Positions 1 to 5,975 of a DNA stretch of 8,366 nt are shown piece after piece. Under the pieces are notes generated by a model. That model searched no databases. It saw only the letters and a list, made by a program, of their open reading frames with translations, and was not told where the DNA came from. Location: NCBI GenBank assembly GCA_937906915.1, contig CALCUU010000317.1, positions 1 through 8,366 on the forward strand. The letters are read 5' to 3'. Origin of the DNA: an uncultured Phascolarctobacterium sp. (lineage in GTDB: Bacteria; Bacillota; Negativicutes; Acidaminococcales; Acidaminococcaceae). Both the position numbers and the translations under genes were made by a program. Positions within the stretch are counted from its first letter, which is position 1, and every line of letters starts with the position of its first letter.

Positions 1-1095
1 AACGATTGCAGACATGGAGATGATTGCTACCATAACTAACATCATAGCCATGGGGCTGAAGCCCAAATCTTTGGAGCCGTCAATCAAGGTGCTGATTGCG
101 CCCATGGAAATCAAGCCTTGTGCAAAGGTTTGACCTGCTACGATAAGGGTGATTACGTTTGCCATTTGCATACCCAAGCCGTCGAAGAAGGTTTGGATAT
201 CGTCAAATACTTTCTTGCCGTCACGCCATCTGATAAATTCGCAGCATACGCCAACGAAAAGACCAATGAACATTGCCATAACGATGTTCATTTTGATGGA
301 GGTAATCCACAAGGAGCTGAAGGACAAAATCAAGGACAGGGGGATAACAGGAAGGATTGCGTACCACAACGGAGCGTTGTCTGCGTCGTCTTGAACCTTT
401 TCAACTTCCATAGGTTGTACAATATGACCTTCTTTTTTATCCATATATTTTTGGGTGAAGTAGTGGAGTGCGCCTACAACTACGAAAGCCAAAGCTACGA
501 TGGGAACTTGGTAGTGGCTCCAGTAAATTACCGGGTCAACGCCAGCCATTTCTGCGGAGTAAATGGTACCGGTGTCACTGGGGCTCCAGTCGAAGCAGAG
601 GGTAGTAGCTACTGCTGCAGTTGCAGAAAGACGGCTTACGCCCAAGCCAATCAAAATGGGGAACATGGTAACCATCAAAAGCATTGCCAAGCCGGAAGCA
701 CTGTTGATGCACAGACCAATGAGCATACCGGTAATCCAGGTGCCTGCCAAAACGAGGTAGGGGGATTTCAAAGCAAGAAGGGGTTTAATGGTTAAACGAA
801 CCAAAGAACGGGACGCGCCAATTTTATCCATATAACGGGCAAATGCACCAACGGACATAATGTTGAGACCGAGTTTGGCAGCGTTGGAGCTCATAGTTCT
901 ACGAATGAACTCGAATGCGTCAAAGAAAGAACAGCCGGTGGTAGCCTTTGCTCCTAAAATTTGACCATAACCTAAAATAACAGCTAAATACATTAACACC
1001 ATACCGCCCATAAAAAGAACCGGTTGGGGTTTGAACTTTTTGTAGATTAAGTAACCTACCCAAAAAGTTACAATGGCAGAGATAACCAGTGCCAT
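1..1095 (-). CDS. dcuC: Anaerobic C4-dicarboxylate transporter, DcuC family (partial, 3' end outside window)
   Basis: This is an inner-membrane carrier predicted to move C4-dicarboxylates such as succinate and fumarate in anaerobic metabolism. The reading frame runs open for 365 codons from the ATG at 1095 to the window edge; DcuC proteins are usually about 450-460 residues, so roughly the last fifth is missing. The translation is almost wholly hydrophobic and follows E. coli DcuC as I remember it: a VLFMGGMVL segment near residue 26, a TTGCSFFDAFEF stretch, FARYMDKIGAS followed by KPLLALKSPYLVL, an SASGLAMLLMVTMFPILIGLGVSR block, a charged cytoplasmic loop (YMDKKEGH) and an FAQGLISMGAI segment. 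The start is supported by an AGAGGA ribosome binding site just upstream on the minus strand. It has its own promoter and sits downstream of the terminator of the DtxR-like gene, so it is probably a separate transcript. The family is clear; the exact substrate and direction (uptake or efflux) are inferred. Confidence 0.92.
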   Translation of the reverse strand, partial: MALVISAIVTFWVGYLIYKKFKPQPVLFMGGMVLMYLAVILGYGQILGAKATTGCSFFDAFEFIRRTMSSNAAKLGLNIMSVGAFARYMDKIGASRSLVRLTIKPLLALKSPYLVLAGTWITGMLIGLCINSASGLAMLLMVTMFPILIGLGVSRLSATAAVATTLCFDWSPSDTGTIYSAEMAGVDPVIYWSHYQVPIVALAFVVVGALHYFTQKYMDKKEGHIVQPMEVEKVQDDADNAPLWYAILPVIPLSLILSFSSLWITSIKMNIVMAMFIGLFVGVCCEFIRWRDGKKVFDDIQTFFDGLGMQMANVITLIVAGQTFAQGLISMGAISTLIDGSKDLGFSPMAMMLVMVAIISMSAIV

Positions 1096-1130
1096 CAATC
1101 ATCATCCTCTCTTTTCAAAATAATACTAGA

Positions 1131-1159
1131 ATTATATCATTTACAAAAAGTTTTGACAA
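1131..1159 (-). promoter_or_regulatory. Extended -10 sigma-A-type promoter for dcuC
   Basis: Read on the minus strand, TTGTCA (1159-1154, one mismatch to TTGACA) is followed after exactly 17 bases by a perfect TATAAT (1136-1131). The -10 box is preceded by TGA, giving the TGn extension. Transcription would begin near 1124, leaving a leader of about 30 bases that holds the AGAGGA ribosome binding site. This is the best-matching promoter in the window and argues for strong basal expression of the transporter. Confidence 0.75.
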
Positions 1160-1201
1160 TCTTTAAATTTTTAGAAGCCACTGCAACTGTCCTGTAGATG
1201 T

Positions 1202-1257
1202 AAAAAAGCAACTTACAATGCTTGCGTACAGGGTGTACGATGAGCAGGTAAGTTGCT
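1202..1257 (-). terminator. Intrinsic terminator of the DtxR-like gene
   Basis: AGCAACTTAC (1207-1216) and GTAAGTTGCT (1248-1257) form a perfect 10-bp stem. The stem continues inward, through small internal loops, as TGCT/AGCA (1219-1222 with 1243-1246) and CGTACA/TGTACG (1225-1230 with 1234-1239) closed by a 3-base loop. On the minus strand the stem runs directly into six T residues (1207-1202), and the DtxR-like gene stops only 22 bases earlier. On the plus strand the following T-run is weak and displaced, so minus-strand termination is the better reading. Confidence 0.8.
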
Positions 1258-1279
1258 AATGGTTAAGTTTTTATGGCGC

Positions 1280-1651
1280 TTATTTAGATTTTTCCAGCAT
1301 ATTCTTAATTCCGTTAAAGGTTTCCGGGCTGATGATGTGTTCAATGCGGCAAGCGTCTTTTTCCGCAGTTTCTTCCGGTACGCCTAAGACTTCGTTAATG
1401 AAGCGGGTTAAAATGGTGTGGCGCTCTAAAATGGCGGTAGCTTTTTTAAGGCCTTCTTCTGTGAGAACCAAGCGTCCGTCAGCTTCCATAATGATAAGGT
1501 TTTCGCGCTTTAAGATGCTCATGGCACGGCTAACGCTGGGTTTGGTAAAGTTCATTTCGTTGGCAACATCTATGGAACGCACACTACCGTTGCGTTGTGT
1601 CAAAACAAGGATTGTTTCTAAATAGTTTTCACCGGATTCGAGCAGGGACAT
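1280..1651 (-). CDS. DtxR/MntR-family metal-dependent transcriptional repressor (short form)
   Basis: This is a 123-residue cytoplasmic DNA-binding protein predicted to sense Fe2+ or Mn2+ and repress metal-uptake genes. Residues 10-62 form a winged helix-turn-helix, with a recognition helix around 36-48 (TKPSVSRAMSILK) and a wing ending in GRLVLTEEG. Residues 70-120 are the metal-binding and dimerisation domain: ERH at 76-78 and DACRIEH at 99-105. By alignment from memory with DtxR and MntR, E12, H78, C101, E104 and H105 fall on metal-ligand positions. C101 resembles DtxR (Cys102) rather than MntR (Glu99), while N9 replaces the Met10 of DtxR or Asp8 of MntR. No C-terminal SH3/FeoA-like domain is present, as in MntR and many clostridial members. 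The start has a strong CGGAGG site eight bases upstream. It is transcribed divergently from the methyltransferase gene. The family is secure; iron versus manganese specificity is not decided by sequence. Confidence 0.9.
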   Translation of the reverse strand: MSLLESGENYLETILVLTQRNGSVRSIDVANEMNFTKPSVSRAMSILKRENLIIMEADGRLVLTEEGLKKATAILERHTILTRFINEVLGVPEETAEKDACRIEHIISPETFNGIKNMLEKSK

Positions 1652-1674
1652 AATAAACCTCCGAGAGTTTTTCT

Positions 1675-1690
1675 ATAGCATACATTCTAT
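1675..1690. promoter_or_regulatory. Candidate operator overlapping the DtxR-like gene promoter
   Basis: ATAGCATACATTCTAT is an imperfect inverted repeat (six of eight base pairs symmetric, ATAG at one end and CTAT at the other). It lies across the predicted -10 box of the DtxR-like gene, where a repressor would block its own transcription. It does not match the classical DtxR or MntR box, so assignment to this regulator is inference only. Confidence 0.3.
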
Positions 1691-1711
1691 CATATTATTA
1701 AGCGTCTGCAA
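1684..1711 (-). promoter_or_regulatory. Candidate promoter of the DtxR-like gene
   Basis: On the minus strand TTGCAG (1711-1706) and TAGAAT (1689-1684) are separated by 16 bases, with three and five matches respectively in the key positions of the sigma-A consensus. The predicted start of transcription is about 25 bases before the ATG at 1651, leaving room for the CGGAGG ribosome binding site. It stands back to back with the methyltransferase promoter. Confidence 0.45.
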
Positions 1712-1723
1712 ATAGAGAAAGCG

Positions 1724-1752
1724 TTTGTACCGTTTTGAAGATAGTGTATAAT
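1724..1752 (+). promoter_or_regulatory. Promoter of the FkbM-type methyltransferase gene
   Basis: A perfect TATAAT lies at 1747-1752, 17 bases after TTTGTA (1724-1729). It is 26 bases upstream of the ATG at 1779, so the leader would be short and consists mainly of the TTGGAGGAA ribosome binding site. It diverges from the DtxR-like promoter without overlapping it. Confidence 0.6.
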
Positions 1753-1778
1753 AAATGTAAGAAGTTGGAGGAATTTTT

Positions 1779-2849
1779 ATGCTTAGTTTTATAAATGAAA
1801 GTCTTAGCGTGTGGGAACGCCTCTTGCAAACTACGAAGCCCATTGTTCTGTACGGAATGGGCAACGGCGCTGATAAAATTGTTGATTGGTGCGAAGCTAA
1901 TTCCGTAAAAATTGCAGGCATTTTTGCCAGTGACGAGTTCGTCCGCGGACAAAGCTTCCGTGGTTTTACAGTGGAGCGTTACGCAGACATCGTCTCTCGT
2001 TTGGGAGAAGATATTTTAATTGTGATTGCTTTTGCCAGCGAGCGTCCGGAAGTTTTGGAACGCTTTAGGGAATTGGCAGAAGCCCACGAAACTTTGGCGC
2101 CCCACCTGCCGCTTTTTGACGAGCCTGAAACTGTAAGCCTTGCTTGGCTTAAAAAGTACGAGGCTGAATTACAAAAGGTTTATGATAATTTGGCAGACGA
2201 TGTTTCACGTGAAACATTTGCCAACGTGCTTAACTACAAGCTGAGTGGAAAGGTGGAGTACCTTTTTGCTTGCGATACAGTGCGTGAGGAAGATTTGCGC
2301 CAGCTCTTTACCTTCGGCGAAAACGAAGTGTATATGGATTTGGGCGCTTATAATGGCGATACGGTGCAGGAGTTTTTAAATTTGGTAGAAGGCAAGTACC
2401 AACACATCATCGCAGTGGAGCCGGACAGACGCAATTGCAAGAAGCTTAACGCAATGGCGGAAGACCTTGGGGAAATTACCGTGCATGAGTGCGGGGTGTG
2501 GAACGAGGCTGGCGAGTTAGGATTTTCTGACAGCGGAGGCAGGCAGTCCACCTTCTTAGCAACTCAAAAGAAAACTGTTCCTGTAAATTCCATAGATAAT
2601 TTGGCACAAGGAAGAGCAGTTTCCTACATTAAAATGGATGTTGAGGGAGCAGAAGTGCAAGCGTTAGAGGGCGGTACCAAGGTGATTAAAGAGTATGCTC
2701 CCAAAATGTTCGTTGCTGCTTATCATTACGATGTTGATATTTTTAGACTGCCCCTGCTAATTTGGAAGCTTGTTCCGGAATACAAAATCTTCTTTAGAAA
2801 GCACCCTTACGTTCCTGCGTGGGAACTTAATTTTTTAATTACAAAATAG
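1779..2849 (+). CDS. FkbM-family SAM-dependent methyltransferase with N-terminal Rossmann-like domain
   Basis: This 356-residue cytoplasmic protein is predicted to transfer a methyl group from S-adenosylmethionine, probably to a sugar or other small-molecule hydroxyl. Residues about 20-115 form a Rossmann-like unit (IVLYGMGNGADKI near 22-34, then GIFASDEFVRGQSFRG) resembling the nucleotide-binding half of sugar-modifying proteins. Residues about 180-340 are the FkbM domain: SAM motif I VYMDLGAYNGD at 184-194, AVEPD at 212-216 ending strand 2, NSIDNL at 270-275 and the family hallmark IKMDVEGAE at 284-292. The start is set by GGAGG seven bases before the ATG. It stands alone, between a divergent regulator and an ABC operon, with no polysaccharide genes alongside, so the acceptor is unknown. 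Codons for residues 141-146 (DVSRET) coincide with a perfect parS palindrome. No clear terminator follows it. Confidence 0.85.
   Translation: MLSFINESLSVWERLLQTTKPIVLYGMGNGADKIVDWCEANSVKIAGIFASDEFVRGQSFRGFTVERYADIVSRLGEDILIVIAFASERPEVLERFRELAEAHETLAPHLPLFDEPETVSLAWLKKYEAELQKVYDNLADDVSRETFANVLNYKLSGKVEYLFACDTVREEDLRQLFTFGENEVYMDLGAYNGDTVQEFLNLVEGKYQHIIAVEPDRRNCKKLNAMAEDLGEITVHECGVWNEAGELGFSDSGGRQSTFLATQKKTVPVNSIDNLAQGRAVSYIKMDVEGAEVQALEGGTKVIKEYAPKMFVAAYHYDVDIFRLPLLIWKLVPEYKIFFRKHPYVPAWELNFLITK
2200..2217. other. parS: parS centromere site (ParB/Spo0J binding) inside the methyltransferase gene
   Basis: TGTTTCACGTGAAACA at 2201-2216 is a perfect 16-bp palindrome identical to the symmetric consensus of chromosomal parS sites known from Bacillus subtilis and conserved across most bacterial phyla. 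Flanking A and T extend the symmetry to 18 bp. ParB-family CTPases bind such sites, spread on flanking DNA and recruit SMC condensin; the known sites cluster around the replication origin. The site encodes residues V142-T146 plus part of D141 in the interdomain linker of the methyltransferase, a part of the protein likely to tolerate it. It is not the Noc site, which has a CCCGGG centre. I saw no second copy in the window. Confidence 0.9.
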
Positions 2850-3073
2850 CGGGACGCAAATTGTTCCCAGCAGGACAAAACGCACTGTTTGTAAATTTGT
2901 GGTGGAGTGTCTACCATAAAAGCGTTACTGTGACAAAAAATTTAATTTTTCGTGAAAGATTTTGTAAACTGTAAGCAGGAAAAATAAAGGGTAGGGAGAA
3001 TCTTTAGAAGTAGCAGTATAGAAATTCTATGCCTATTTATAAAAAAGTTATTTTGAAAAGGAGTGTTTCTGTA
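2850..3073. other. Intergenic region between methyltransferase and binding-protein genes
   Basis: These 224 bases hold no convincing gene. A weak GGGAC/GTTCCC hairpin (2851-2868) lacks a T-tract and is not a terminator. An AT-rich symmetric tract (AAAAATTTAATTTTT, 2936-2950) could act as an upstream promoter element. GTGACA at 2930-2935 is a five-of-six -35 match, but no good -10 follows at the right distance, and TATAGA at 3017-3022 lacks a -35. A promoter for the ABC operon must lie here, but I cannot place it. The ribosome binding site AAAGGAG (3057-3063) belongs to the start at 3074. Confidence 0.5.
3018..3030. promoter_or_regulatory. Perfect 6-bp inverted repeat upstream of the ABC binding-protein gene
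   Basis: ATAGAA and TTCTAT flank a single central A (3018-3030), 44 bases before the ATG. It overlaps TATAGA, a possible -10 element, and shares the ATAGAA/TTCTAT half-site with the candidate operator before the DtxR-like gene. An operator function is inferred from symmetry and position only. Confidence 0.3.
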
Positions 3074-4102
3074 ATGAAAAAATCTACTTGGGTTTTAGGT
3101 GCAGCTGCATTATTGGCATTATCCGTAGCAGTAGCTGGTTGCGGTGGCGGCGAGAAAAAAGAAGCTGCTAAAGGCGTAAAAGGCGAAGTAATGGTTTATA
3201 CTTCCATTTATCCTGACATCATCGACAATATGTGCAAACCTAACTTGGCAAAAGCTTTCCCCGAAATGAAAGTTAACTGGTTCCAAGGCGGCACTGAAAA
3301 AGTTGTAACCAAAATCACCGGCGAAATGAAAGCTAACAAAGTTGGCACCGACGTATTGATGGTTGCTGACCCCTCCTACTATCTGAAACTGGATAAAGAA
3401 GGCTGGCTCATGCCTTACAAATCCAAAGAACACAACAACGTTATCGCTGATAAAGCTGAAAACGGTGCTTGGTATGCAGTTCGCGTTTGCAACATGATTA
3501 TTGCTTACAACGCTGACAAACTGAAAGCAGAAGATGCTCCGAAATCCTGGCAAGAATTGACCGATCCGAAATGGAAAGGCAAAATCGCTATGCCGAACCC
3601 GATGCTCTCCGGTACTGCTTATGTAGCAGTTGGCGCATTGGCTGACAAATTCGGTTGGGAATATTTCGACAAACTGAAAGCTAACGGCATCCGTGTTGAA
3701 TCCGGTAACTCCGCAATTCAAAACAAATTGTTGACTGGCGAATATGCTGCTGCAATGATTCTGGAAGAAAACATCCTGAAACTTGCTGCAACCAAAAAAG
3801 AACCCTTGAAAGTTTCCTATCCGGCAGAAGGCGTTATCAACATTCCTTCCCCGATCGCAATCTTCAAAACCACCAAAAATCCTGACGGCGCTAAAGCTAT
3901 GGTTGACTGGTGGCTGTCCAAAGAAGGTCAAGAAGCAGTTGTTAAAGGCTGGATGCACTCTGTTCGTGGCGACGTAAAAGAACCCCTGGGTTCCGTTGCA
4001 ACCAAAAAATTGGTTGAAGGCAGAGTTAAAGTTAACTGGCAAAAACTTGCTGACAACAACGCAGCAATCAAAGAAGAATTCCGTAAACGCGTAATGGAAT
4101 AA
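3074..4102 (+). CDS. ABC importer substrate-binding lipoprotein, FbpA/AfuA-like superfamily
   Basis: This is the extracytoplasmic ligand-capturing subunit of the importer encoded next to it. The 342-residue product begins MKKSTWVLG, has a hydrophobic core and a lipobox (AVAGC) with the lipidated cysteine at residue 23, then a short charged linker and a periplasmic-binding fold: VMVYTSIYPDII near 38-49, DVLMVADPSYY, SWQELTDPKWKGKIAM, and a C-terminal AMVDWWLSKEGQEAV. This matches bacterial solute-binding proteins grouped with ferric, phosphonate and thiamine binders. The start at 3074 is chosen over an in-frame ATG at 3029 because AAAGGAG precedes it and the signal peptide begins there. Compared with FbpA, the two iron-binding tyrosines fall on E and N (MILEENIL), and the ligand histidine on Y, so classic ferric binding is doubtful. 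Codon use is very uniform, suggesting high expression. A terminator follows, which should keep this subunit in excess over the permease. Confidence 0.87.
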   Translation: MKKSTWVLGAAALLALSVAVAGCGGGEKKEAAKGVKGEVMVYTSIYPDIIDNMCKPNLAKAFPEMKVNWFQGGTEKVVTKITGEMKANKVGTDVLMVADPSYYLKLDKEGWLMPYKSKEHNNVIADKAENGAWYAVRVCNMIIAYNADKLKAEDAPKSWQELTDPKWKGKIAMPNPMLSGTAYVAVGALADKFGWEYFDKLKANGIRVESGNSAIQNKLLTGEYAAAMILEENILKLAATKKEPLKVSYPAEGVINIPSPIAIFKTTKNPDGAKAMVDWWLSKEGQEAVVKGWMHSVRGDVKEPLGSVATKKLVEGRVKVNWQKLADNNAAIKEEFRKRVME

Positions 4103-4146
4103 TCTGATAGTCCATACTACAGGTTTTAATATTAGGTGTAATAAAG

Positions 4147-4179
4147 AAAAACAGGGACGCTTTTGCGCTCCCTGTTTTT
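4147..4179 (+). terminator. Intrinsic terminator between binding-protein and permease genes
   Basis: AAAAACAGGGACGC (4147-4160) pairs with GCGCTCCCTGTTTTT (4165-4179) around a TTTT loop, with one bulged C at 4168. The stem is GC-rich and ends in five T residues; because the other arm begins with five A residues it could also work on the minus strand. Placed 44 bases after the binding-protein stop, it probably reduces, rather than abolishes, transcription of the permease and ATPase genes. Confidence 0.85.
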
Positions 4180-4223
4180 CCCACGTTATAAAAGAGGGCT
4201 GTTTTTGACGGCATTTTAGTAAA

Positions 4224-4272
4224 TTTCCCTTAGGTTTGCCCCGTAAACCCCTTAATTTTTAAGGGAAAGGAG
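4224..4272 (+). promoter_or_regulatory. Permease leader with two mutually exclusive hairpins at the ribosome binding site
   Basis: TTAAGGG (4259-4265) can pair with CCCTTAA (4249-4255) across a 3-base loop. Alternatively TAAGGGAAA (4260-4268) can pair with TTTCCCTTA (4224-4232), a 9-bp helix that also encloses GGTTT/AAACC (4233-4237 with 4245-4249). The second fold takes up the AAA of the AAAGGAG ribosome binding site (4266-4272); the first leaves it free. The structures compete for the same bases, which is the form of an RNA switch. It matches no riboswitch class I recognise, and both folds may be fortuitous. Confidence 0.4.
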
Positions 4273-4285
4273 AAAATAGTTTTTC

Positions 4286-5956
4286 ATGGCTTCAAGAATT
4301 AATAGTAAATTTATTGTAATATCCCTTTCCGTACTGTTGCTTTTGTATTTTGTAATATTCCCTATGGGCGTATTGCTGTACGATAGTGTCGTTTTAGGCA
4401 GCAGCATTAATTTTGACAATTATCGCGAAGTATATAGTCAGGACGTTAACTGGCGCGCGCTTACAAATACAATCAACTTGTCACTCTTGGTTATGTTTGC
4501 CAGCGTAGTGATTACCTTCCCTCTGGCTTGGTTGGTTGGACGTACGGATATGCCTGGTAAAAAGAACTTCCGTACTTTGCTGGTATCCAGCTATATGATT
4601 CCCCCTTATGTAGGCGCGATCGCATGGGTGCAACTTTTAAACCCCAGCGTTGGCTACATGAACAATTTCTTTAAAGATTTGCTGGGCTTGTCTCAAGCAC
4701 CCTTTGATATTTATACTTTCTGGGGTTTGGCTTGGGTACTGACCCTGTTCTATTCTCCCTTCGCATTCATCACCATTTCCCGTGCAATGGAAAAAATGGA
4801 TCCTACTTTGGAAGAAGCTGCTCGCGTATCCGGTGCTTCTCCGCTGCGTACCCTGCTTGACGTAACCCTGCCCTTGATGGCTCCCTCCATTTTGGCAGGC
4901 GGTCTCTTGGTATTCATCGCAGCAGGCTCCTGCTTCGGTATTCCCTCCATCGTAGGTATGCCCGGTAACATCGAAGTTTTGACTACCCGTATCGTAACCT
5001 ACGTTTACATGGGTAGCGCAGAAGGTATCCGCGAAGCAACTGCTCTCGCAGCTTCCCTGATGTTCTTGGCAAACTCCTTGCTCTTCACCATGACCTGGAT
5101 GATTGGCCGTAAAGACTACACCACCATCAGTGGTAAATCTACCCGCCCCAACATCGTAGAGCTTGGCAAATGGAAATGGCCTGCATTCTGTGCAGTAGGC
5201 GCTTACGGTATGATTTCCGTAATCATTCCCTTGGGCTCCATCGTTGTAACCTCTTTGCTCAAGAGTATGTCCAAGCCCGTTACCTTGGATAACTTGGGCT
5301 TTGAATCTTGGATTCCTGTTGTTACCAGTGCTCAATACTTGGAATGCATCTGGAACTCCGTTGTTTACGCAGTTTTGGCTGCAACCATCGGTACTGCGTT
5401 GTCCCTCTTCGTTGCGTACTTGGCAGTTAAGACCACTGTTAAAGGCCGTAGCATTCCGGATTTGCTTACCGTTATCGGCGGCAGTACCCCCAGTATCGTA
5501 ATTGCGTTGGCTCTGGTAATTACCTTCTCCGGTAATTATGGCTTGAACCTGTACTCCACCGTTTGGATTCTGGTTGTCAGCTATTTGGTAAAATACATGA
5601 CCATGTCCGTTCGTACCATCGCTGCTTCTCTTAGCCAAGTACATAGCTCCTTGGAAGAAGCTGCTCTCAACTCTGGTGCTGACTGGCTCAGATGCTGTAA
5701 AGACATCATTATTCCGCTTATTGCTCCCTCCGTTATCGCAGGCTGGTTCTTGATTTTCATGCCGTCTTTCTACGAATTGACCATGTCCTTGCTCCTGTAC
5801 GGTGCGGAAACAAAAACTATCGGTGTATTGCTTTACGATTTGCAAACCTATGCTGATGCGCAAAACGCTTCCGTGCTTTCCGTAATCATCTTAGGCGTTG
5901 TACTCATAGGCAACCTGATTCTCAACAAAGTTACCAAAGGCAATGTAGGTATCTAA
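4286..5956 (+). CDS. ABC importer permease, fused two-domain (FbpB/AfuB-like)
   Basis: This 556-residue integral membrane protein forms the channel of the importer. Two homologous permease halves are fused in one chain, as in FbpB-type proteins, so one copy replaces a permease dimer; about 12 hydrophobic segments are visible, the first at about residues 9-31. Each half has the cytoplasmic EAA loop that docks the ATPase: EEAARVSGASPLRTLLDVTLP at about 176-196 and EEAALNSGADWLRCCKDIIIP at about 457-477. The duplication is so well kept that 16 bases (4808-4823 and 5651-5666) are identical. The ATG is the first possible start because an in-frame TAG lies nine bases upstream; the AAAGGAG site is 13 bases away, slightly far. 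The ATPase gene follows after 19 bases, so the two are cotranscribed. The permease family is clear, the transported substrate is not. Confidence 0.9.
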   Translation: MASRINSKFIVISLSVLLLLYFVIFPMGVLLYDSVVLGSSINFDNYREVYSQDVNWRALTNTINLSLLVMFASVVITFPLAWLVGRTDMPGKKNFRTLLVSSYMIPPYVGAIAWVQLLNPSVGYMNNFFKDLLGLSQAPFDIYTFWGLAWVLTLFYSPFAFITISRAMEKMDPTLEEAARVSGASPLRTLLDVTLPLMAPSILAGGLLVFIAAGSCFGIPSIVGMPGNIEVLTTRIVTYVYMGSAEGIREATALAASLMFLANSLLFTMTWMIGRKDYTTISGKSTRPNIVELGKWKWPAFCAVGAYGMISVIIPLGSIVVTSLLKSMSKPVTLDNLGFESWIPVVTSAQYLECIWNSVVYAVLAATIGTALSLFVAYLAVKTTVKGRSIPDLLTVIGGSTPSIVIALALVITFSGNYGLNLYSTVWILVVSYLVKYMTMSVRTIAASLSQVHSSLEEAALNSGADWLRCCKDIIIPLIAPSVIAGWFLIFMPSFYELTMSLLLYGAETKTIGVLLYDLQTYADAQNASVLSVIILGVVLIGNLILNKVTKGNVGI

Positions 5957-5975
5957 GAAGGAGTGTAATAAATAA

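Noticed and set aside
118..795. Open frame (225 codons) on the plus strand at the left edge
   Set aside because: It is the reverse of the DcuC coding sequence, which is continuous for 365 codons and matches the family.
2851..2868. Hairpin after the methyltransferase gene as a terminator
   Set aside because: The stem is short with a bulge and no T-tract follows, so termination is not supported.
2936..2950. AT-rich palindrome as an operator
   Set aside because: A run of A followed by a run of T is symmetric by composition alone; at most it is noted as a possible promoter upstream element.
3029..3073. In-frame upstream ATG that would add 15 residues to the ABC binding protein
   Set aside because: It has no ribosome binding site, lies in the inverted repeat, and would put a charged stretch before a complete lipoprotein signal; the ATG at 3074 has AAAGGAG and starts MKKS.
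3119..4042. Long open frame (307 codons) on the minus strand opposite the binding-protein gene
   Set aside because: The product is Phe/Asn/Ser-rich with no domain; it reflects biased codon use of the real gene.
4637..5863. Long open frame (408 codons) on the minus strand opposite the permease gene
   Set aside because: Low-complexity composition rich in Gly, Gln and Asn with no motif, and no ribosome binding site context; the plus strand has two clear EAA motifs.
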